From an uncultured Ideonella sp. (GTDB lineage Bacteria; Pseudomonadota; Gammaproteobacteria; Burkholderiales; Burkholderiaceae): a DNA stretch of 33,178 bases. The stretch is taken from assembly GCA_946479475.1 (NCBI GenBank), contig CAMLGG010000025.1, positions 1-33,178 on the forward strand, given 5' to 3'. This document shows positions 6,661 to 15,449 of this stretch, in pieces. The translations under genes and the position numbers were made by a program. The notes under the pieces were generated by a model that had not been told where the DNA came from, did not search any database, and saw only the letters and a list, made by a program, of their open reading frames with translations. The stretch's first letter is position 1. Each line of letters opens with the position of its first letter.

Positions 6661-9294
6661 GTGATTGCGGTACCCAAGCGGGCCTTCGACGCGCAGGTGA
6701 TGCTGCAGGGCATCCGCCTGGTGCGCGCCGTCGGCCGCCTGTGGGGCAACCGCCAGGCGCTGCTCTCGTTCGAGATCGAGCTGACCCGGCACCTGGGCCT
6801 GTTCGACCGCGAGCACTACCTCTCGCAGATCGAGCCCAGCGAGCTGCGCGGCATGTCGCCGCTGCGGCACTACGTGCTGATCGGCGACGCCGCCAACCTT
6901 TCGCCCACCCCGCTGTTCGACCTGCGCCACTACGACGCGCACTGCGGCCGGCGGCACGTCAACCGCCTGCTGCACTACGGCCTGGTGGCGCGCTTCCGCG
7001 GCATGTCGCCCACGCCCTGGTTCGACGCCGAGTACTACCTGCAGAGCAACCCCGACGTCGCGCAGTCGGGCCTGGACGCTCTCGAACACTTCCAGCGATG
7101 GGGCTGGCGCGAGGGCCGCAGCCCGCTGCCGGGCGTCGACATGCGCCGCCTGCTCGGCTCGCAGCCCGGCCTGAGGGTGGCCAAGGGCAATCCGCTCTCG
7201 CTGTTCGCCAGCGGCCACCTCGCCCATCATCTCAAGGGCATGGACCAGCGGGAGGCGCGCGTGCCCACGCCGCCGCCGGTTGCCGACGTGGCGGATGTCG
7301 ACATGCTCGACCCGGCGCGCTGGGCCGGCGTGCAGCCCAGGCCGCTCACGGCCGAGCCGACCGTCGACGTGGTGATCCCGGTCTACGGCGGTGCGCAGGA
7401 GACGCTGCGCTGCCTCTACACCGTGCTGACCACGCCGGTGGCCACGCCGCACGAGGTGATCGTCATCAACGACGCCGGCCCCGTGCCCGAGCTGAACGCC
7501 ATGCTGCGCAGCCTCGCCGGGCGGGGCCTGTTCACGCTGGAGCAACACCGCGCTAACCAGGGCTTCGTGAAGACGGTCAACCACGGCCTGCGGCTGCACC
7601 GCGAGCGCGACGTGGTGATCCTCAACAGCGACACCGAGGTCTACAACGACTGGCTCGACCGGCTGCTCAGGCATGCCGCCGAGCACCCCCGCCTGGCGAC
7701 GGTCACGCCGCTGTCGAACAACGCCACCATCTGCAGCTACCCGGAAACGCTGTCGGACAACCGCCTGGGCCTGGAGGTGGGCCACTCGGAGGTCGACTTG
7801 CTAGCCGCCGAGGTCAACCCCGGCAAGCACGTCCTCACGCCCACCGGCGTGGGCTTCTGCATGTACATGCGGCGCGAGGCGATCCGCGACGTCGGCCTGC
7901 TGGACGAGCGGCACTTCGGCCGCGGATACGGCGAGGAGAACGACTTCTGCCAGCGGGCTATCCGCCGCGGCTGGGCCAACGCGATCGCCTGCGACACCTA
8001 CGTGCGGCACGTCGGCTCGGTGAGCTTCAAGGGCGAGGCGGCGGAGCGCACGGCCAAGGCCATCAAGACCCTGTCGAAGCTGCATCCCCACTACGAGGCG
8101 GACGTTGCGCGCCACATCTCGGAGGACCCGGCGTGGGTCTGCCGGGCCCGCATCGACCTGGCCCGGCTCAAGCGCCTGAAGGCCGGCCGCAACGTGCTGC
8201 TGGTGTGCCACAACCGCGGCGGCGGGACGGAGCGCCACCTGCTCGAACAATCGCAGCAGCTGCTCGCCCAGGGTGCCGCGGCGTTCGAGCTGCGCCCTTC
8301 GCACGAGGCGGGCTGCGTCGCTCTCCTGCACCCCGGCCTCTACGGCCTGCAGAACCTCGCGGCCCTGCCTTTGCATGTCGACGGCATGCTGGAGGAGGCC
8401 TTGCGCGAGCTGGCCATCAGCGAGATCCACCTGCACCACCTGATCGACTTCCCGAGCGGCACCGCGCAGCACCTGCTCGGCGCGGCCCAGCGGCTGGGCC
8501 TGTCGATCCGCCTGGCGGTGCACGACTACTACGCCGTGTGCCCTCGGGTGAACCTCGTCACGCCAGAGGGTCGGCACTGCGGCGACCCGTCGACGGCCGA
8601 CTGCAACCACTGCCTGGCACAGGACAGGCTGATCGAGCAGACGGGCCCGATCGAGGCCTGGCGCTCCGAATCGCTGCACCTGCTTTCGGCTGCACAGCAG
8701 GTGGTCGTGCCCTCGGCCGACGTGGCACGCCGGCTGGCGCAGATGGCGCCGCAGCTGCAGGTGACCGTGGAGCCGCACGAGGACGAGCCGCCGCCGCACG
8801 AGCTGCCGGCGCCGGTCCTGGCACCCGGCGAGTCGCTGCGCGTGCTGGTGATCGGCGCGATCAGCCGCATCAAGGGCTACGACGTGGTGCTCGGGCTGGC
8901 GCAGTCGGTGCGGGCCCGCGGCCTGCCGCTGAAGGTCTCGCTGCTGGGCTACTCGATGGACGATCCCCGCCTGGCCGACCAGGGGGTCGCGCTGCTGGGC
9001 CGGTACTTCGACAACGAACTGCTGGAGAAGATCAGTGCCGTCGACCCGCACGTCGTCCTGATCCCGTCGATCTGGCCCGAGACCTACTGTTACGTGCTCT
9101 CGGGCGCCCTGCGCAGCGGCCGCCGCATCGCGGTCTTCGACCTCGGCGCCCAGGCGGAGCGGGCGCGCCGCCACGACCCAGGCCACCTGCTGCTGCCGCT
9201 GGAGCTGGCCGTGCGGCCCGACGAACTGGCCGACCGGCTGCTCGCGACAGCCTATTTCGATTCGCAACCGGCGCACTTGCGCCCGGCGGCATGA
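6661..9294 (+). CDS. Two-domain glycosyltransferase, GT2 + GT4 fusion
   Basis: An 877-residue protein starting at GTG with a good ribosome site. Residues of about 45-155 hold three related motifs of the form FDxxxYL...HY...G: LFDREHYLSQ, LFDLRHYDAH and WFDAEYYLQSNPDV. The last is followed by HFQRWGWREGRSPLP, a repeat common at the N-terminus of surface glycan glycosyltransferases. Residues of about 235-480 are a GT2 domain: VDVVIPVYGG start, NSDTEV (DxD metal/nucleotide site, about 322-327), the acceptor-side GTPTGVGFC-like segment and GYGEENDFCQRA (about 422-433) with the likely catalytic acid residues. Residues of about 508-870 are a GT4-like domain with CHNRGGGTERHL, HDYYAVCPRVNL plus three further cysteines, ISRIKGYDVV and PSIWPETYCYVLSGAL. 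It probably adds two sugars in sequence. Donors and linkages are unknown. Confidence 0.92.
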   Translation: MIAVPKRAFDAQVMLQGIRLVRAVGRLWGNRQALLSFEIELTRHLGLFDREHYLSQIEPSELRGMSPLRHYVLIGDAANLSPTPLFDLRHYDAHCGRRHVNRLLHYGLVARFRGMSPTPWFDAEYYLQSNPDVAQSGLDALEHFQRWGWREGRSPLPGVDMRRLLGSQPGLRVAKGNPLSLFASGHLAHHLKGMDQREARVPTPPPVADVADVDMLDPARWAGVQPRPLTAEPTVDVVIPVYGGAQETLRCLYTVLTTPVATPHEVIVINDAGPVPELNAMLRSLAGRGLFTLEQHRANQGFVKTVNHGLRLHRERDVVILNSDTEVYNDWLDRLLRHAAEHPRLATVTPLSNNATICSYPETLSDNRLGLEVGHSEVDLLAAEVNPGKHVLTPTGVGFCMYMRREAIRDVGLLDERHFGRGYGEENDFCQRAIRRGWANAIACDTYVRHVGSVSFKGEAAERTAKAIKTLSKLHPHYEADVARHISEDPAWVCRARIDLARLKRLKAGRNVLLVCHNRGGGTERHLLEQSQQLLAQGAAAFELRPSHEAGCVALLHPGLYGLQNLAALPLHVDGMLEEALRELAISEIHLHHLIDFPSGTAQHLLGAAQRLGLSIRLAVHDYYAVCPRVNLVTPEGRHCGDPSTADCNHCLAQDRLIEQTGPIEAWRSESLHLLSAAQQVVVPSADVARRLAQMAPQLQVTVEPHEDEPPPHELPAPVLAPGESLRVLVIGAISRIKGYDVVLGLAQSVRARGLPLKVSLLGYSMDDPRLADQGVALLGRYFDNELLEKISAVDPHVVLIPSIWPETYCYVLSGALRSGRRIAVFDLGAQAERARRHDPGHLLLPLELAVRPDELADRLLATAYFDSQPAHLRPAA

Positions 9295-9301
9295 TGCGTG
9301 C

Positions 9302-12300
9302 ATGAGTCCATCGACGGCCACCTCCGCTTCACCGAATCCCGCATCCGAAGCCCCTGCATCCTCCCTTGCCCCCGCGGCAACGCGCCTGGTGGTCGAGCGC
9401 ATGGAGGCGGTCTGCGTGGTCGGCTGGGCCGCGCGGCCGGAAGGCGGGCAGGTCGAGATCGGCTTGCTGGTCGATGGCGGGCCGGCCGCCGTCCGTGTCG
9501 AGCGGATCCTCCGGCCGGATGTGCTGCAGGCGCTTCAGGTCCCTGGCGAGCCCGCGCTGGGCTTTCGCGTGCATCTTCCGCCCGAGGTCTGGCACGAAGG
9601 CGGTGCTGCGGCCAGGGCGGTCGAGCTCCTGGCGGACGGGGTGGCGAGCAGCCTGGCGTTGCCGCCGACCCTCAACGACCTGGTCGAGGACCTGCGCCGC
9701 TTGCCGGAAGGCGTTCCCGAGAACCGGTTCATCGAGCTGGCGCAGCACGTGAGGGGCCTGGGCTCCACGCCCGCGCTGGCGGCCGAGACCAAGGATTGGC
9801 TCGAGCGGCAGGTGCGCCTGCGCGGCGGCTGGGGCGTGCTGGACATCCTCGCGCAACACCCCGGGGTGGCGCCGCGCGGCCAGGTCGAACGCCTGGAGCA
9901 GGGGGTGATCCATGGCTGGGCCTTCCTTGACTTCCTCGCGGAAGAGTCGATCGGCCTGTTGCTGGACGGCGAGCCGCTCGATTGCGCGGTCATCCGGGTC
10001 GAGCGGGCCGACGTGCAGCGGGCGCTTCATTGCGAACGCGTCCGACTGGGCTTCGAGATCGAGGTGCCGCCGACGGTCTGGCGGCGAAGCGCCGGGAGGG
10101 AGCCGGTCTCGCTGAGCGTGCGCGTGGCCGGCCGGCCGCTGGCGGGGGCGCCTTGCGTGCTGACGCGACAGACGCTGCTGGATTGGCTCGATCGCCAGCG
10201 CCAGGCCGAGGCGTCGGCCGCGGCATCCGACGAGACCGCGGACCAGCGCCGCGAGCGCCAGTACGCCACGCTGCTGGTCCTGGAGCACCTGGGGGCGGCA
10301 GGTCTCGTCGCCGGGCTCGATGCCGCGCAGCGGCGCTTCGTCTTCGAGCAGGCGCAGCGCTACGGCGTCGCGGCTTCCCTGGGAACCTCATCCGTGTCCG
10401 ATGCCGCCGAGCCGGCGCGGGCCGGCGCCATCGCGGCGGAGGACTATGCGACCACCGTGGTCTGGCAGCTGCTGAGGGCGTTCAACCAGCGCATCGACCA
10501 GGCACCGGGGCAACCCGCCGAGGTGGCCCTGCAGCAGGTGCTGGACGATCCGCGGGCTGCGGGCCGAACCCGGCAGAGCTTCCTCTGGGCCGTCATCCCG
10601 TACTTCTGCAGCCTGGGGCGGTATCCGGCGCTGCGCCCCCATATCGATGTCGCGCTGCTGCGCCAGCTGGTCCGGGCCGACTCCGCGTGGGAGCTGTCTC
10701 TCCTGTTGCCTGAAGTGACGCTCGCCGGCGACTTCAGGCTGGCACGCCTGGCGATGAAGAAGATCGCCTCGGGGCGCCCCGGCTGGTTGAACACCGACTG
10801 CGTGCTCGCCGCGGTCGAGACCAGCATCGCGGAGGGCCACAGCCTGGCTCGCCCGTCGGGTGCAGTGCCCGCGTTCTGCCAGTCCTTCCTGGATCTGCTG
10901 GAGCAGCTCGCGACGGTCGGCTACTGGTCGCGCCTGCACGACCTCAACCTCATCCGCGGCCTGGCAGGCCTGCTGGCCGCCGAAGGGGCGGTGGGCGAGA
11001 GCGTGGCCTGGCGGGCAGAGAAGGTCGCGCTGCGGGCCTACGCGCTCGTGCCGGATTTCTGGCGTGTGCTGGACGGGTCCAAGGCGCCTCTCGGGGGCTG
11101 GTCCGCCAAGCTGCAGCGGGCCCGGTCCTGCTTCGAGCAGCTGCACGACGCGCTGGCGAAACCGCATCTCGTCCAGCCCTCCGAACTGGCCAGCCTGGTG
11201 CAGCCCCTGGCCTGGCTGCAATCGGTCCAGAACCTGGACATCGAGGCCGCGGCCCGGGAGCTGGCCCTCGCGCTGACCGCGAGGACGCAGCCGCCGTCGC
11301 GACCCGGGGTCGCAGCAACGCTGCTTCATCAGCGCAACGACCTGCTTCGCCTCGCCGCCGCGCCTGCGCCTTCGCTGCCGGTCCCGGGATCGGCGGTCGC
11401 CGCCGAAATGGCGGACGAGATCCGGGCGCTCGCCGACGTCGCGGCGGTGCCCAGGCGCTCCGCCGTGGCAGCCCTGTTGGAGCGGTGCCTGGCCGCGCCG
11501 CCCGGCGGGCAGGCGTTGGACGAAGCCGAGACCCGGGCGCTGCGCGCGCTGGCGACCCGGGAGAACCGCTACCTCGGCGTGCGGCTGGCCGCCGCCGACT
11601 GGATGAACCGCCGGCGTGGCCTGGAGCCGCTGAAGCGCGAGGCCGCGCTGGTCGCCTTGCGCGAGATGTGGATCGTCGCGTTCGACGATTGCCTCGAGCT
11701 GCAGCACCCGCCCGCGCCCTTGATCGCGGCCTTCAGCCTGCTGGATGCGGAGCAGCAATCGGACCCGGAAGACATGCTCGGGCGCGTCGTCGTCGAGATG
11801 CGGCATCGCCTGCATCAACGCTATGGGGACGACATCGGGCAGTCGGTTTGCACCGCCTGCGCCGCCCCCCGCCTCGATGCCGGCCGCCGGGGTTTCTCGA
11901 CGCTGGTGGCCGTCTACTCCTGCCGGCGGAACCTGCCGACCCGGGTCCAGGCCATCCGCGAGACCTGGGGCCGCGACCTCGACTCGCTCGGCATCCCGTG
12001 GGTCGTGGTGGTCGGCGACGGCGATGGCGAGTTGCGCGAAGGCGTGCTGGAGCTGCCCGTCTCGGACGCCTACGAGGCCCTCCCGGCCAAGACCCTGGCC
12101 CTGGTCGACTGGGTCTGGCGCCACACCCGCTTCGAGCACCTGCTGAAGATCGACGACGACTGCCATCTTGCGGTGCAGGCGTACTTCGCCTCGGCACCGT
12201 ACCTGGCCCACCACTACCACGGCAGGCGGCTGCACCGCGGCATCGGCGGCACCGACCGCGTCTGGCACCAGGGGCGCTCGTCCACCGAGCGGGCGGCGCA

Positions 12301-13630
12301 GTCCGCCGACAAGTCACCCGAGCCGTCGCTGTACGCCGACGGCGGCGCCGCGTACTGCCTCAGCCGGCATGCGATGGCGCAGCTCGTCCAGGCCCTGGAG
12401 TCGACGGCCGGGGCGCGGCTGACCCGCAGTTCATTCCTCGAGGACAAGCTGCTGGGCGACCTGCTGGCCATGCGCGGCATCGGCCTTTCGAGCGAGGGGC
12501 ACTACGCGCTGGTGCGTCGCCGTTTCGGCCCGGGCGCCACGCCGGTCAACGCGTACGAGAACCTGTTCTATCCGTCCCGCTGCAGCCCGACGTTGATCAC
12601 CCACGTCGACGGCCACGAGGACCTGCCCGTCATCCAGGCCGGGCTCGGCGGCTCCCGCCTGCTGCCTTCGAGGATCTGGCCGACGCACGAGCCGGTGCGC
12701 CTGGGCGGCTCCGGCACCAACCAGCTGGAGCTGCTCAGCCCCGAGGGGCGGGTGCAGGCCCTGGTCGACGCTCCCGTGCTGTTGGTCGCCGTCGCCCGCA
12801 ACGAGCGGGTGCTGGCGCCGCACTTCCTCGAGCACTACCGCTCGCTGGGCGTGCAGGCCTTCGTCTTCATCGACAACCTTTCCGACGATGGCACCCGCGA
12901 GTACCTCGCGAGCCAGCCGGACGTGGTGCTCTACTCGGCCGACACCGAGTACCGCCATTCGCACTACGGCGTCAGCTGGCAGCAGGCCGTGCTGGGCGCG
13001 CATGCACTCGGCAAGTGGGTGGTGCTGGCCGACCTCGACGAGTTCCTGGTCTACCCCGGCTGCGAGCAGCGGCAGATCGGCGCCTGGCTGGCCGAGCTCG
13101 ACGCCGGGGGCCACGACGCCGCCCGCGTGATGATGGTCGACATGTACCCCGAGGGGGACATGGACGACGCCGATTTCACGCGCCAGGCGCCCTTCGAGGC
13201 CGCGCCCTGCTTCGACCGCCAGCCCTTGATCCACTGGGCCCTCGGCTCGGGCTCGTACTCGAACGCGCCCACCTACCTCAGTGCGCTGCGTCACCGGCTG
13301 ATCCCGGATTCCGCCCCCAACCTGTACACCTCGCAGAAGGTGGCCGTCTTCCGCTACCAGCCCTGGGTGCGCCTGGCCGAGGGCCTGCACTACGCGAGCA
13401 ACCTGCGCCCGGCGCCCGAGCCGGCCTGGTTCGCTCATTTCAAGTACCACGCGGGCTTTCGCCGCAAGGTGCTGACCGAGGTCGCGCGCAAGCAGCATTT
13501 CAACGGGGCCGAGGAATACCGCAAGTACGCGAGCATGCTGGCCGAGGCGGCCGGCTCCCTGCACCGGCCGGGGGTCTCCGCCGCCTATTCAGGCAGCTTG
13601 ACCTGGGCTCGCCCGAACGATGAAGACTGA
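9302..13630 (+). CDS. Giant glycosyltransferase: duplicated beta module + helical region + GT31-like + GT2-like domains
   Basis: A 1442-residue protein. Residues of about 29-115 and 193-285 are two copies of one module: VERMEAVCVVGWAARP / VERLEQGVIHGWAFLD, then GLLVDG / GLLLDG, VERILRPDVLQAL / VERADVQRAL, and LGFRVHLPPEVW / LGFEIEVPPTVW. Residues of about 290-850 are helical with no domain I recognise. Residues of about 865-1075 match the GT31 (beta-1,3-galactosyltransferase-like) pattern: RVQAIRETWG, VVVVGDGDGE, SDAYEALPAKT, LLKIDDDCHL (DDD metal site), YADGGAAYCLS and SFLEDKLLG. Residues of about 1158-1400 are a GT2-like domain (Glyco_tranf_2_4 type) with ARNERVLAPHFLEHYRSLGV, DNLSDDGT, LADLDEFLVYPGCE and HFKY. 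The last domain is paralogous to the gene at 15450. It starts 7 bases after the previous gene and overlaps the next by 11 bases. Confidence 0.88.
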   Translation: MSPSTATSASPNPASEAPASSLAPAATRLVVERMEAVCVVGWAARPEGGQVEIGLLVDGGPAAVRVERILRPDVLQALQVPGEPALGFRVHLPPEVWHEGGAAARAVELLADGVASSLALPPTLNDLVEDLRRLPEGVPENRFIELAQHVRGLGSTPALAAETKDWLERQVRLRGGWGVLDILAQHPGVAPRGQVERLEQGVIHGWAFLDFLAEESIGLLLDGEPLDCAVIRVERADVQRALHCERVRLGFEIEVPPTVWRRSAGREPVSLSVRVAGRPLAGAPCVLTRQTLLDWLDRQRQAEASAAASDETADQRRERQYATLLVLEHLGAAGLVAGLDAAQRRFVFEQAQRYGVAASLGTSSVSDAAEPARAGAIAAEDYATTVVWQLLRAFNQRIDQAPGQPAEVALQQVLDDPRAAGRTRQSFLWAVIPYFCSLGRYPALRPHIDVALLRQLVRADSAWELSLLLPEVTLAGDFRLARLAMKKIASGRPGWLNTDCVLAAVETSIAEGHSLARPSGAVPAFCQSFLDLLEQLATVGYWSRLHDLNLIRGLAGLLAAEGAVGESVAWRAEKVALRAYALVPDFWRVLDGSKAPLGGWSAKLQRARSCFEQLHDALAKPHLVQPSELASLVQPLAWLQSVQNLDIEAAARELALALTARTQPPSRPGVAATLLHQRNDLLRLAAAPAPSLPVPGSAVAAEMADEIRALADVAAVPRRSAVAALLERCLAAPPGGQALDEAETRALRALATRENRYLGVRLAAADWMNRRRGLEPLKREAALVALREMWIVAFDDCLELQHPPAPLIAAFSLLDAEQQSDPEDMLGRVVVEMRHRLHQRYGDDIGQSVCTACAAPRLDAGRRGFSTLVAVYSCRRNLPTRVQAIRETWGRDLDSLGIPWVVVVGDGDGELREGVLELPVSDAYEALPAKTLALVDWVWRHTRFEHLLKIDDDCHLAVQAYFASAPYLAHHYHGRRLHRGIGGTDRVWHQGRSSTERAAQSADKSPEPSLYADGGAAYCLSRHAMAQLVQALESTAGARLTRSSFLEDKLLGDLLAMRGIGLSSEGHYALVRRRFGPGATPVNAYENLFYPSRCSPTLITHVDGHEDLPVIQAGLGGSRLLPSRIWPTHEPVRLGGSGTNQLELLSPEGRVQALVDAPVLLVAVARNERVLAPHFLEHYRSLGVQAFVFIDNLSDDGTREYLASQPDVVLYSADTEYRHSHYGVSWQQAVLGAHALGKWVVLADLDEFLVYPGCEQRQIGAWLAELDAGGHDAARVMMVDMYPEGDMDDADFTRQAPFEAAPCFDRQPLIHWALGSGSYSNAPTYLSALRHRLIPDSAPNLYTSQKVAVFRYQPWVRLAEGLHYASNLRPAPEPAWFAHFKYHAGFRRKVLTEVARKQHFNGAEEYRKYASMLAEAAGSLHRPGVSAAYSGSLTWARPNDED

Positions 13631-15383
13631 AGCTTCCACCCTGCCGCGCCCTGCGACCGAAGAGGTCCCGCGCCTTCCCTCCCTCTGGATCTGGCGCAGC
13701 GCCGGCCGGGTCGGCCGCTGGCTGCCGCAGGTCCTGCTGCAGGGGCTGGATCACCATGGCGCGCTGGTCGAGCCCTTCGCCGGCGAAGGCGAACAGGCGG
13801 CCCTCGCCAAGTGCTGGCGCCCGGATGTCGCGCGGGAAGCGGACGAGCAGCGGCTGCGCAAGAGCCTGGGTCCCGTCGAGGCCCTGGTGCACACCGTCGA
13901 CCAGGGCCCCGAAGGCTTCCACGCCGCGCTGGCCGACGCCGCGGCCCAGCGGGCCGAGTGCCGGCATCTGCTGCTGCACGTGCGCGACTCGGCGTGTCGG
14001 CTGGCGGATCTGCTGGCGACGCGGCAGGAGCGCCCGCCGATCGAAGGCCTGCTCAGGCGCGAGCGCGAAGGCGCCGGCCGCCTGGGCCGCGTGCACGCCG
14101 CGCTGAACCGGGCCGGGCAGCCCGTTCACTGGCTCGCGCTCGACGACCTGGCGGCGCCCGCGGCGCCGGGGAGCTCCGCCTGGCAGGCGCTGTGGGCCTT
14201 CCTCGGCCGGCCGCCCGAGGGCGACGAGCTGGTCGCGTCCTGGCGGCACCGGCTGGCGGGCGAGTTCCGCGAGCTCATGGCCGCTCTCGACGCCCGCACG
14301 CAGCAGTTGCTGGACCGAGAGGCCCTGTGGATGGGCAGCCCGGCCATGGCGCCGGCCTTCCTGGCGGCGGTCGAGCGGCCTGCGGCCGAGGCGGCCGTGA
14401 AGTGGCTGCGCTTCGACCGGGTTCCCGGCGTGCTGCGCGAGGGCGATCCGATCCGCTTGTCGGGCGTCGTCGTCCCCTCCGGCGAGATGAACTCCGACCG
14501 CCGGCTGATCCTGCGCCAGGGCGCCCGGCGGCAGCGCCTCGCCTGGGACCAGCCCTCGCCGGCCGTCGCCGCCCGCTGGGCCGGCGAGGCGGCGGCCCAC
14601 GCGCGCTTCAAGCCGGTGGCCGTGCGCGTCTGCCGGCGCGAGCCGGCCGCGCTCTTCTACAAGCCGACCGAGAAGGCCGCCGCGGTGCCGGCTGGCGCTC
14701 TCGCGTTCGAACCCATCGGGCGCGAGCCCGTCGAAGGCATCTACCTGTCCCGGTGGTCCATCGGCTACCAGCCGATCCCCAAGGCGGCCTGCACGTCGAT
14801 CAAGGAGCTGCTGTTCCGTGCGGTGGCGGGCGCGGCCTTCTCGCCCGAGCTGGCAGAGGGCGCCAACCACGTCCATCGCTACTTCGACCTGCGCACGCGC
14901 GACGTCAGCGCGGCGGGGTTCCGCTTCGTGGTGGTCCGCGATCCGATCAAGCGCTTCCTTTCGGCCTTCGGCAACCGGGTGCTGCACCACAAGGAGCTTT
15001 CCAGGGCCTATGTCGAGGGCCTGGGCATCACGCCGCTGGACCTGGAAGGCTTCGTCTTCGATCCCGACCTGGCGGGGTTCGTCGAGCGGTTTGCCTCCTA
15101 CCGCCGCATCCCGACCATCGACCATCACTTCCGCCCGATCAGCGAGTTCAGCGCACCCCTGGCCGCCTTCGACAAGGTCTATCCCTTCGAGGCCCTGGGC
15201 GAGCTGGTGGCGGATCTGCAGAAGCGCACCGGCGTGCCCATGGCCTTGCCGCATTCGCAGCGCGGCGGCCCGAAGCTGCAGCCCCAGGACCTTCCGCCCC
15301 GCGTTTTCGACAAGCTGGCCGAGTTGTTCGCGGCGGACTACGCGATGCTGGAGGGCCTGTATTCGCCCGGGAAGCTGCGCTGA
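13620..15383 (+). CDS. Sulfotransferase with extra N-terminal sulfotransferase-like region
   Basis: This 587-residue protein carries a C-terminal PAPS-dependent sulfotransferase domain of the Sulfotransfer_2 type. The 5'-phosphosulfate loop is IPKAACTSIKELL (about 386-398) and the 3'-phosphate site FRFVVVRDPIKRFLSAFGNR (about 434-453), followed by DHHFRPIS. Residues of about 20-205 look like a second, degenerate sulfotransferase fold: LWIWRSAGRVGRWLPQVLL at the P-loop position, CRHLLLHVRDSACRLADLL at the 3'-phosphate position, and WLALDDLAA...AWQALWAFLGRP, which resembles the usual closing segment. A beta-rich stretch (about 265-350) joins the two. The likely role is transfer of sulfate to a capsule sugar in the cytoplasm. 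The active C-terminal domain is well supported; the N-terminal assignment rests on pattern similarity only. It overlaps the upstream gene by 11 bases. Confidence 0.87.
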   Translation: MKTEASTLPRPATEEVPRLPSLWIWRSAGRVGRWLPQVLLQGLDHHGALVEPFAGEGEQAALAKCWRPDVAREADEQRLRKSLGPVEALVHTVDQGPEGFHAALADAAAQRAECRHLLLHVRDSACRLADLLATRQERPPIEGLLRREREGAGRLGRVHAALNRAGQPVHWLALDDLAAPAAPGSSAWQALWAFLGRPPEGDELVASWRHRLAGEFRELMAALDARTQQLLDREALWMGSPAMAPAFLAAVERPAAEAAVKWLRFDRVPGVLREGDPIRLSGVVVPSGEMNSDRRLILRQGARRQRLAWDQPSPAVAARWAGEAAAHARFKPVAVRVCRREPAALFYKPTEKAAAVPAGALAFEPIGREPVEGIYLSRWSIGYQPIPKAACTSIKELLFRAVAGAAFSPELAEGANHVHRYFDLRTRDVSAAGFRFVVVRDPIKRFLSAFGNRVLHHKELSRAYVEGLGITPLDLEGFVFDPDLAGFVERFASYRRIPTIDHHFRPISEFSAPLAAFDKVYPFEALGELVADLQKRTGVPMALPHSQRGGPKLQPQDLPPRVFDKLAELFAADYAMLEGLYSPGKLR

Positions 15384-15449
15384 TGGAAGCGAGCCTGCGC
15401 TTCAGTCCCGCCCGCCGCGGCGGCCAAGGCAGGGCGCCGAGGAGCCTGC

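Noticed and set aside
7021..7155. Three HY/FD repeats in the GT2+GT4 protein as a possible tandem DNA repeat
   Set aside because: The repetition is visible only at protein level; the DNA copies have diverged, and the motif is a known feature of such glycosyltransferases.
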